The notes beneath the pieces are model-generated. The model was not told where the DNA came from. It did not search any database and saw nothing but the letters and a program-made list of their open reading frames with translations. Below are positions 5,694-11,472 of a DNA stretch of 11,472 nt, piece by piece; the first letter of the stretch is position 1, and each line of letters opens with the position of its first letter. The DNA is from Pseudomonadota bacterium (GTDB taxonomy: Bacteria > Pseudomonadota > Gammaproteobacteria > Burkholderiales > Burkholderiaceae_D): assembly GCA_023422955.1 (NCBI GenBank), contig JAFAGG010000074.1, forward strand, positions 1 through 11,472, in the 5' to 3' direction. The position numbers were made by a program, and so were the translations under genes.

Positions 5694-6893
5694 ATGACAA
5701 GAATCGTGCTGTTTGAAAAGATCCATCCTAGCGCCGCTGCCTTGCTGGAACAGCAGGGCTTTCACGATATCGTGCAAATTCCGCGTGCGCTGACCGGTTC
5801 CGGACTGACCGAGGCATTGCAGCACACGCACGCAGTCGGCATACGTTCCAATACGCATCTGACCGGCGAGATTCTGAAAACTCTACCTGCATTGCAAGTA
5901 ATAGGCTGCTTTTGCATAGGCACCAACCAGGTGGATCTGAATACCGCCGCAGCCCGCGGCATACCGGTGTTCAACGCGCCATTCTCGAATACGCGTTCGG
6001 TCGCTGAAATGGTGATCGCGCAGGCGATACTGCTGTTGCGACGCATCCCGGAAAAGAATATGCGCGCCCACCGTGGTTACTGGGACAAGTCCGCAACAGG
6101 CGCCAGGGAAGTTCGCAACAAGACGCTGGGCATCATCGGCTACGGCAATATCGGTGCACAGGTCGGCATACTGGCGGAGAGCGTGGGCATGCAGGTGCAT
6201 TATTACGATCCTGAAACCAAGCTGCATCTGGGCAATGCAAAAGCCGAATCTTCGCTGGAAAATCTGCTGCAGCATGCGGATGTCGTGACCCTGCATGTGC
6301 CGGGGATATCCAGCACGAAAAACCTGCTGAATGCGGAGCGCATTGCATCCATGAAAGAAGGTGCAATAGTAATCAATGCTTCACGCGGTAATGTAGTCGA
6401 TATCGAAGCATTGAACGAGGCGCTTAGAAAGGAACGGCTGGGCGGCGCCGCCATCGACGTGTTCCCCGTGGAACCGAAAAGTGACAAGGAGGAATTTCTG
6501 AGCCCCTTGCGCGGACTGGAAAACGTGATCCTCACGCCGCACATAGGCGGCAGCACCGAAGAAGCGCAGGACAATATCGGGCGTGAAGTGGCGCACAAGC
6601 TGTCGCGTTTCCTGCGTGCCGGCACGACGCGTTCGGCGGTCAATTTCCCCGAGATCGCGCACCGCGACAAGCAGGCGGCCAGCCGCATCCTGAACGTGCA
6701 TCGCAACGAACCGGGCGTGATTGCGAAAATGAATGCGGAGTTCGCTGCCAGCGGCCTGAACATCGTGGCGCAGCAGTTACAGACGCGCGGCGATATCGGT
6801 TACGCAGTCACGGACGTGGATGCGCCGATTCCGGATGAATTGATGGCGCGGTTGTGCGCATCGCCGGCGACCGTGCGCTGCCATCTGCTGTGA
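5694..6893 (+). CDS. serA: D-3-phosphoglycerate dehydrogenase, E. coli-type with C-terminal ACT domain
   Basis: A 399-residue cytoplasmic enzyme that oxidises 3-phosphoglycerate to 3-phosphohydroxypyruvate with NAD, the first committed step of serine synthesis. The N-terminal substrate region has IGCFCIGTNQVDL (70-82) and FNAPFSNTRSVAE (93-105). The NAD fold has GYGNIG (149-154) with Asp172 for the ribose. The catalytic set Arg231 (ASRGNVVD), Glu260 and His283 (TPHIGGST) is intact. The C-terminal ACT domain (about 327-399) keeps His336, Asn338 and Asn356, which match the E. coli serine-binding residues H344, N346 and N364, so serine feedback inhibition is expected. Length and order match the short E. 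coli form (410 residues), not the longer actinobacterial form. It is the only complete plus-strand gene in the window and is convergent with the phospholipase D gene. Confidence 0.97.
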   Translation: MTRIVLFEKIHPSAAALLEQQGFHDIVQIPRALTGSGLTEALQHTHAVGIRSNTHLTGEILKTLPALQVIGCFCIGTNQVDLNTAAARGIPVFNAPFSNTRSVAEMVIAQAILLLRRIPEKNMRAHRGYWDKSATGAREVRNKTLGIIGYGNIGAQVGILAESVGMQVHYYDPETKLHLGNAKAESSLENLLQHADVVTLHVPGISSTKNLLNAERIASMKEGAIVINASRGNVVDIEALNEALRKERLGGAAIDVFPVEPKSDKEEFLSPLRGLENVILTPHIGGSTEEAQDNIGREVAHKLSRFLRAGTTRSAVNFPEIAHRDKQAASRILNVHRNEPGVIAKMNAEFAASGLNIVAQQLQTRGDIGYAVTDVDAPIPDELMARLCASPATVRCHLL

Positions 6894-6944
6894 TATCTCA
6901 TCCGATTGAGCCGATCGGGCCGAGGCGGCAAGGATGTTCGAGCT

Positions 6945-8354
6945 TTACAGCAGATAGCTGAAGCGGCGCGCCAGCCATTCCTTGAACTTGTCGGAGCGTG
7001 GGCGTTGTTCCCATTCTTGCAGGGTGATTTCACGCGAATTGCGCAGATCGTCCTGAAACGCTTTTTCCATGGTCTGGCCGAAACGTGCGCTCAGCACCAC
7101 CACGTTGACTTCGGTATTGTGCAGGAAGCTGCGCATGTCCAGGTTGGCCGAACCCACCGTCGACCACATGCCGTCGACCACCGCCGTTTTTGCATGCAGC
7201 ACGCTTTCCTGCAATTCATAGATATGCACGCCGGCTTCCAGCAGTTCCTGGTAGAACGAGCGGCCAGCATGAAACACCAGTCCATGATCCGTCATGCTGG
7301 GGAAGATGATGCGTACTTCCACGCCGCGCCGCGCCGCCTGAGCCAGGCTGGCGATGATCTGCTGGTCCGGCACGAAATACGCAATCGTCAGGTGGATGGT
7401 GTGCTGGGCATGCTGCATGGCCAGCGCATAGGCCTTGAACACCGTGTAGTCGCCGTCGGGATGCGTGGAAATGATGCGCAGCACTTCGCTGCCGGCTTCC
7501 TGTAGAGAAGGGAAGTAATCGCGATCGGCGAGTTTTTCTCCTTTTTGCCGTTGCCAGGTATCGAGGAACAGCGATTGCAGCGCGGCGACGGCGGGGCCTT
7601 CCACCTGGATATGCGTATCGCGCCAACCGGCTTCGTCGGAACGGGAGCGCGAGGAGGACAGCGAGGCGCTGGAATATTCCTTGGAAATGTTGATGCCGCC
7701 CGTAAAGGCCACTTTTCCATCCACGATCAGGATCTTGCGGTGATCGCGATTATTGAGCCGCCATCGGCCAAAGCGTTTCAGCGGGTTGACGGGGTTGAAT
7801 TCCAATAAGCGGATGCCGGCTTCGCGCATCGCATCGAAAAATTCGGCCGGCGTGCCCAGCGTGCCCACGCTGTCGTAGATGACGTTGACCTGCACGCCTT
7901 CGCGCTGCTTGGTCTTCAATAATTCCGCAAACTGAAGTCCGACTTCGTCCTGATCAAAAATATAGGTTTCCAGGTTGATGTGATCGGTTGCGCCTTCTAT
8001 GGCTTTCATCATCGCCGCCATGGTTTCCGGGCCATCTATCAGCAGCGCGACCTTGTTGCCGACGATGAGTGGGCGGCCGGTGGCGGCTTCTTCGATCGCC
8101 GCAAATTCCTTCATGCGCGCCGCGTTATTGCCCAGCCTGCCTTTGAGCACGCTGCGCGCATCGGCTTCGGAGAGACTGCTGCCTTCGGTATCGACGAGGG
8201 TAGGCAAGGACGTCGGCTGTATCGACGCCTTGAGGTAATGGATGTCCGGAAGTGTTGCGCAGGCCGTCAGGCTGAAAAGCAAAAAGACGGCGCACGAACT
8301 CCAGAGCAAAAGGCGGATGGTGTGCGCAAGTGTCCACATGTGTAGGCTCAGCAT
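6945..8354 (-). CDS. Phospholipase D-superfamily lipoprotein, cardiolipin synthase-like
   Basis: A 469-residue protein with two HKD motifs, the mark of phospholipase D and bacterial cardiolipin synthases: His205/Lys207/Asp212 in DHRKILIVDGKVAFTGG and His387/Lys389/Asp394 in LHAKTAVVDGMWSTVGSAN. Both are complete, and the preceding halves (HINLETYIFDQDE, TIHLTIAYFVPDQQ) fit the family, so activity is likely. The N-terminus carries a hydrophobic stretch ending in the lipobox LTAC (Cys32), giving a lipid-anchored protein. The residue after Cys is Ala, which by the E. coli sorting rule would favour the outer membrane. Three ATGs are possible (8378, 8354, 8339); 8354 has GGAG eight bases upstream. 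Substrate could be phosphatidylglycerol (cardiolipin synthesis) or another phosphodiester. It lies 118 bp downstream of spoVR, behind an 8-bp tandem repeat, and is convergent with serA. Confidence 0.88.
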   Translation of the reverse strand: MLSLHMWTLAHTIRLLLWSSCAVFLLFSLTACATLPDIHYLKASIQPTSLPTLVDTEGSSLSEADARSVLKGRLGNNAARMKEFAAIEEAATGRPLIVGNKVALLIDGPETMAAMMKAIEGATDHINLETYIFDQDEVGLQFAELLKTKQREGVQVNVIYDSVGTLGTPAEFFDAMREAGIRLLEFNPVNPLKRFGRWRLNNRDHRKILIVDGKVAFTGGINISKEYSSASLSSSRSRSDEAGWRDTHIQVEGPAVAALQSLFLDTWQRQKGEKLADRDYFPSLQEAGSEVLRIISTHPDGDYTVFKAYALAMQHAQHTIHLTIAYFVPDQQIIASLAQAARRGVEVRIIFPSMTDHGLVFHAGRSFYQELLEAGVHIYELQESVLHAKTAVVDGMWSTVGSANLDMRSFLHNTEVNVVVLSARFGQTMEKAFQDDLRNSREITLQEWEQRPRSDKFKEWLARRFSYLL

Positions 8355-8401
8355 AGGACAGGCTCCGAAGCGCAGCATTGACAGCGGTTAAGCAGGGAAA
8401 A

Positions 8402-8433
8402 TGCCGTGCTGCCGTGCTGCCGTGCTGCCGTGC
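8402..8433. repeat. Four-copy 8-bp tandem repeat between spoVR and the phospholipase D gene
   Basis: TGCCGTGC is repeated four times exactly and in tandem (8402-8409, 8410-8417, 8418-8425, 8426-8433). It lies 48 bases upstream of the chosen phospholipase D start and 40 bases downstream of the spoVR stop. Such perfect short repeats change copy number by slippage. A change here would alter leader length rather than reading frame. Confidence 0.9.
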
Positions 8434-8472
8434 CTCGCTGCCGCGATGCAGAGCGTGCGTGCGGTAGCGCAG

Positions 8473-9846
8473 CTACTTGTGCGTGGAGAGTATCTTGGGC
8501 GTGCCGTTGACACCTATAGTGCGCAAGCTCACCGGGCGGCGCCACACCTGCATGATGTACTCCAGCACACGTTCCGCGCGCGCCAGATCCAGACCGCTGC
8601 CATCCGCCTCGAAATCATGAACCAGTTCCAGGCTGCCGTCGTGATGCATCCGGCTGACCGCGATGCGCGGCACGCCGTAGTGATAGCGCGGACGAAGTAT
8701 CGCTTCGCGAATCGCGTGCACATCGCGGTTGACGATGCGTATGCCGGTTCCGCCTTCGGTGTCGTAGACGAACAGGTCCAGTTGCTCGACCAGTTCTTCA
8801 TCCAGGTAATTGCGGATGAAGCTGAAGTCGTCTTCCTCCTTCATGATCCGGCGTGCCGCAGCGATGCCTTGCTGTTCTATGATGCGTTCCCAGATCGCGA
8901 AGCCGAGATGATAAGGATTGATATCCAGCGCGACCTGCGAATCGGAGGCAAAGGGACTGACTACATCGGAATGGGCTTTCAGCGCGCTGAGATAAAGTTC
9001 ATCCGGCAGGAAATCCGCTTCGCGCAGCAGGCGCGCATGCCAGTAGGAAGCCCAGCCTTCGTTCATGATCTGGCAGGCGAATACCGGATAAAAATAAAAG
9101 GATTCGTCGCGCACGGCGAGAAAGATATCGCGCTCCCATTCTTCCATCTCCGGCGCATAGTTGGCGATGAACCAGGGCAGGTCGCTTTCGGGATGGGGCG
9201 GGATGGGTGAGAGCCTGCTGTCTGACATGCCGTCTTCGGGAAAGAGGGTGAGGTCGGACGGCTGAAGTTCAGGCGGCATGCTTTCGTGTAGGGCAGGCTC
9301 GGCGGGCGCCGGATAACGCGGGCGATACAAATCCTTGTCCACGTCGATATGGGCTTCCAGCGCCAGTGCGGCATCGAGCACGGCTTCCACTTTTTCCTGG
9401 CCATGAACCTGCAGCGCCTCTTCGATGCGGCGCGCATGCGCGGCGGCGCGTGTCAGGATGTGGCCGCCGGCCATGTCCAGGAAGCGCGCAAACAGGAAGT
9501 TGTGCTTGGCGAAGTCCGCGTGTCCCAGCACATGCGCGATGACCAGCGCGTTTTCCGCCAGCGTATTGTTGCTGACCAGGTAGGCATGACAACGGTCGCC
9601 GGGGAACATCACTTCGAAAATGCGCGAATGGCCCATGTTCTGCCGCACCATCTGCTGCAGATAACGAACACCGAAAGACCAGTGCGGCATGCGCACCGGC
9701 AGGCCGTACACCGCGATTTCCGTCATGAAGTGCGACGGCACCAGTTCGAAATCGACCGGATAAAAATCCAGGCCGAGCGAGCGGGCCAGTTGTTCCAGGC
9801 GGCGGGAATAGTCCTGCAGCTGATCGCCCTGTGTCTTCATCATCAT
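8473..9846 (-). CDS. spoVR: SpoVR family protein (YcgB-like)
   Basis: A 457-residue member of the SpoVR/YcgB family, close to the usual length of about 500. The family was named from Bacillus subtilis, where it affects spore cortex formation; in proteobacteria it is linked to stationary phase, and its biochemical role is unknown. Conserved blocks visible are VIAHVLGHADFAKHN (102-116), the NEGWASYWHA motif (261-270) and INPYHLGFAIWE (308-319). Their His and Glu residues are suggestive of metal binding but not proof of it. No signal peptide or membrane segment is seen. Three consecutive ATG codons (9846, 9843, 9840) follow a GAGG; the first overlaps the yhbH stop (ATGA), so translation is coupled. 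The start may be any of the three. It is the third gene of the prkA-yhbH-spoVR order. Confidence 0.93.
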   Translation of the reverse strand: MMMKTQGDQLQDYSRRLEQLARSLGLDFYPVDFELVPSHFMTEIAVYGLPVRMPHWSFGVRYLQQMVRQNMGHSRIFEVMFPGDRCHAYLVSNNTLAENALVIAHVLGHADFAKHNFLFARFLDMAGGHILTRAAAHARRIEEALQVHGQEKVEAVLDAALALEAHIDVDKDLYRPRYPAPAEPALHESMPPELQPSDLTLFPEDGMSDSRLSPIPPHPESDLPWFIANYAPEMEEWERDIFLAVRDESFYFYPVFACQIMNEGWASYWHARLLREADFLPDELYLSALKAHSDVVSPFASDSQVALDINPYHLGFAIWERIIEQQGIAAARRIMKEEDDFSFIRNYLDEELVEQLDLFVYDTEGGTGIRIVNRDVHAIREAILRPRYHYGVPRIAVSRMHHDGSLELVHDFEADGSGLDLARAERVLEYIMQVWRRPVSLRTIGVNGTPKILSTHK

Positions 9847-11009
9847 GCTGCCTCGTCTTCCTGCGCCTGCTGGATGAGGAAGCGGCGTATCGCCTGCCAT
9901 ACATCTTCCGGCTTGCTCAGCACGCAACTGGAAAGCGGCGCGCCATCCTTTTCCAGTTGATTGCAGATGGCGCGCATCTCGGTTTCCACGCTACGCGGCG
10001 AACCGGGCACCGTTTCGGCATAAGCGATGTAATTCATCTTGCCTGACAGTTCCGACAGCGCGGTCATGGCCGGCCCGCGGTCTTCGGTAAAGTTTTCGCC
10101 GTCCGACGCGTAGAACAGGTAGGCGTTGTACTGGGAAGATGGATATTCGTTTTCCAGCAGCTGGGCGGCCAGCCTGAAGGCGGTCGATGCGCCGGTGCCG
10201 CCGGTGCCGGTTACTTCGAAAAACTGGTGCTCGGAAAATTCCCAGGCTTGCGTGGTGTGGGCGATGAAGCGGGTCTCCACGCGGCTGTATTTGCGGCGCA
10301 AGCCTTGCAGCGCCAGGAAAAAGAAATTCTTGGCCAGCTTGCGTTCCGCTTCCGTCATGCTGGCCGACACGTCCAGCGCAAAAATCACGACAGCATTGGT
10401 GGCGGGCTTTTCACGTTCAATCAACTGGCGGAAACGCAGATCTTCGTTGGTGAAGGATGCGCCGTCAGGCTGGATGGCGCGTCGCTTGATGGCTTCCTTG
10501 ACCGTGCGCCGGCGATCCAGCCGCGCCCGCGCGCCATGCCGGTCCCAGCCTTCGCGCCGGAGTTCGCTGTCATACAGCGTTTGCGCCTGGCGCGGCTTCA
10601 GATCCGGCAGTTGCAACTCTTCCCACAGCCAGTCCACCAGGTCATCGACCTTGAGTTCCACCATCAGCCGGACTTCGCCTTCCTCTTCGCCGCCGTCGCC
10701 CCGGCTGGCAGTGCGCTGCCTTTGCTGCTGCAGCAGTTCGCCGGTCTTGCCCTTGCCCTGGCCGGCCGTCTTCGGCGGTTGCGGGCCGGCACTGGACAGC
10801 CGGAAGCGCGCATGTTCGAGCATGCGTACCGGCACCTGGATTTCGGCAGGTCCGGCATCGGGCGTGAGATGGGTGCCGGCGATCAGGTCGGGCAACTGCT
10901 CCTGCACGCTCTGGCGTACTTTTTCATTGTGGCGCAACCAGTCGCGCGCGCCGCGCGAAAACAGCTCGTACCAGGCCGTGGCGGCAGAAATCGTGTTGTC
11001 CTTATCCAT
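9843..11009 (-). CDS. yhbH: DUF444 protein with a von Willebrand A domain (YhbH/YeaH family)
   Basis: A 388-residue member of the YhbH/YeaH family, partner of the kinase PrkA in a widely conserved gene cluster. The N-terminal helical part (1-75) leads to a low-complexity, charged linker (about 78-112, rich in Gly, Gln, Arg and Glu). The C-terminal half is a VWA-like domain: DVSASM (213-218, metal-site Asp213, Ser215, Ser217), FIAHTTQAWEFSEHQFFEV (248-266), Thr272 in GTGGTGAST, and Asp303 in ASDGEN, a plausible full MIDAS metal site. Such domains usually bind protein partners through a metal ion. Length fits the Bacillus YhbH form better than E. coli YeaH (about 427 residues). The start at 11009 lacks a good ribosome binding site. 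It overlaps spoVR by 4 bp and follows prkA after 118 bp. The molecular function is not known. Confidence 0.92.
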   Translation of the reverse strand: MDKDNTISAATAWYELFSRGARDWLRHNEKVRQSVQEQLPDLIAGTHLTPDAGPAEIQVPVRMLEHARFRLSSAGPQPPKTAGQGKGKTGELLQQQRQRTASRGDGGEEEGEVRLMVELKVDDLVDWLWEELQLPDLKPRQAQTLYDSELRREGWDRHGARARLDRRRTVKEAIKRRAIQPDGASFTNEDLRFRQLIEREKPATNAVVIFALDVSASMTEAERKLAKNFFFLALQGLRRKYSRVETRFIAHTTQAWEFSEHQFFEVTGTGGTGASTAFRLAAQLLENEYPSSQYNAYLFYASDGENFTEDRGPAMTALSELSGKMNYIAYAETVPGSPRSVETEMRAICNQLEKDGAPLSSCVLSKPEDVWQAIRRFLIQQAQEDEAA

Positions 11010-11127
11010 GTCGCGCTAGCCAGGAAGCTTGCCGGCCGGGGAACGGAATCGCCGGCGCAGCGCAAGAGGCGAAACCGGCGCTTGCAGACGCCGGGCTTGC
11101 AGCGATATCGTCGCGCATCGCATCCTC
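11010..11127. other. prkA-yhbH spacer with GC-rich inverted and direct repeats
   Basis: The 118-bp spacer is longer than the other junctions of this cluster. CGCCGG (11050-11055) and CCGGCG (11075-11080) form a 6-bp stem with a 19-nt loop, and CTTGCAG is repeated directly at 11081-11087 and 11096-11102. There is no T-run, so it is not an intrinsic terminator. It could be an mRNA processing or stability element or a site for an internal promoter. No small gene is evident. Confidence 0.4.
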
Positions 11128-11472
11128 TTATTCCTGTGCCAGCAGGGTGCTGACGTAGTGCAGCGCGCCTCTTGCGCTGTGCGAGTCGTAGCCCTGTTCG
11201 TCTATCATGCGCTGTTCCACGGCCAGCACTTTCTGGCGCACTTCGTCATCGGGACGCAGGCTGGAATTGACCAGGTGCAGTACCTGCCGGCGCTGCTCGA
11301 ACAGATACTGCTCCAGCGCATGGTGCAGCTGCGCATGGCTGTCCAGCGTGAATTTTTCTCCGCGCTTGAAGGCGCCCATGGCCTTGCGTATCACTTCCTG
11401 GCGGAAGGAGTGCTTGCCGGGATCTGAGATGGGAATTTTTTCTTCTATCGAACGCAGAAAACGCTCATCCGG
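11128..11472 (-). CDS. prkA: PrkA family serine protein kinase, C-terminal part (runs off right edge)
   Basis: The frame is open from the right edge (position 11472) to TAA at 11128-11130, giving the last 114 residues; the N-terminal AAA+ and kinase regions are outside the window. The visible part reads PDERFLRSIEEKIPISDPGK, then FRQEVIRKAMGAFKRGEKF, then LHHALEQYLFE, ending HYVSTLLAQE. This lines up with the end of E. coli YeaG (SIEEKI...FR.E, LHKALE.KLFE, DVLNYVASIFA). PrkA/YeaG is a cytoplasmic AAA+-like Ser/Thr kinase active in starvation and stationary phase. An internal GTG at 11394 is only a codon for Val, not the start. The order prkA, yhbH, spoVR is the standard one, which strengthens all three calls. 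Confidence 0.93.
   Translation of the reverse strand, partial: PDERFLRSIEEKIPISDPGKHSFRQEVIRKAMGAFKRGEKFTLDSHAQLHHALEQYLFEQRRQVLHLVNSSLRPDDEVRQKVLAVEQRMIDEQGYDSHSARGALHYVSTLLAQE

Noticed and set aside
6902..6918. Hairpin CCGAT/ATCGG between convergent serA and the phospholipase D gene as a terminator
   Set aside because: It has only five base pairs and no T-run on either strand; not supportable as an intrinsic terminator.
8348..8545. 65-codon minus-strand frame across the 8-bp repeat
   Set aside because: It overlaps the spoVR end and the phospholipase D start, has no ribosome binding site and no recognisable sequence; the repeat itself creates the open frame.
10227..11153. 308-codon open frame on the plus strand opposite yhbH
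   Set aside because: It is antisense to a well-supported DUF444 gene and has no motif of its own.
1..11472. A new defence, CRISPR or secretion-type system
   Set aside because: Every sizeable gene belongs to a known core or stress family. There are no spaced repeats, restriction or toxin genes, and no unknown multi-gene block.

Overview
This window looks like chromosomal DNA of a moderately GC-rich betaproteobacterium. The protein character and gene neighbourhoods (fpr-selO-msrB-yciB-bolA-ppi, E. coli-type serA, prkA-yhbH-spoVR) fit Burkholderiales, perhaps Oxalobacteraceae (Herminiimonas/Janthinobacterium-like). The taxonomic placement is inference from remembered protein resemblance, not from a search.

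Layout. (1) Positions 1-125 hold the 3' end of an IS5-family transposase and the probable right end of its insertion sequence. Next comes about 390 bp with no convincing gene. It contains two minus-strand hairpin terminators, one serving ohr and one without an obvious gene. (2) ohr (organic hydroperoxide peroxidase, minus) has a leader with two inverted repeats. (3) A compact minus-strand cluster runs from 5585 down to 1134: fpr, selO, msrB, yciB, bolA and a periplasmic parvulin PPIase. Spacings are 30, 9, -4, -4 and 41 bp, and it ends in a clear intrinsic terminator. (4) A divergent intergenic region carries two adjacent tandem duplications and leads to serA on the plus strand. (5) Convergent with serA, on the minus strand, is a phospholipase D-type/cardiolipin synthase-like lipoprotein. 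It lies downstream of spoVR, yhbH (DUF444) and the 3' end of prkA, which runs off the right edge. A four-copy 8-bp tandem repeat lies between spoVR and the phospholipase D gene.

How the genes work together. Several genes deal with redox or oxidative damage: Ohr removes organic peroxides, Fpr exchanges electrons between NADPH and ferredoxin/flavodoxin, SelO AMPylates proteins under redox control, MsrB repairs methionine sulfoxide, and BolA acts with monothiol glutaredoxins. YciB and the parvulin concern the envelope. prkA-yhbH-spoVR is the conserved kinase / VWA protein / SpoVR trio tied to stationary phase and starvation in non-sporulating proteobacteria. SerA starts serine biosynthesis and retains the residues for serine feedback inhibition.

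I see no CRISPR array, tRNA, rRNA, phage or toxin-antitoxin module, and no clearly new multi-gene system. Most of the window is ordinary core genome. The points most worth checking are the 8-bp repeat upstream of the phospholipase D gene, the orphan terminator near the insertion sequence, the tandem duplications upstream of serA, and the redox composition of the selO/msrB cluster.
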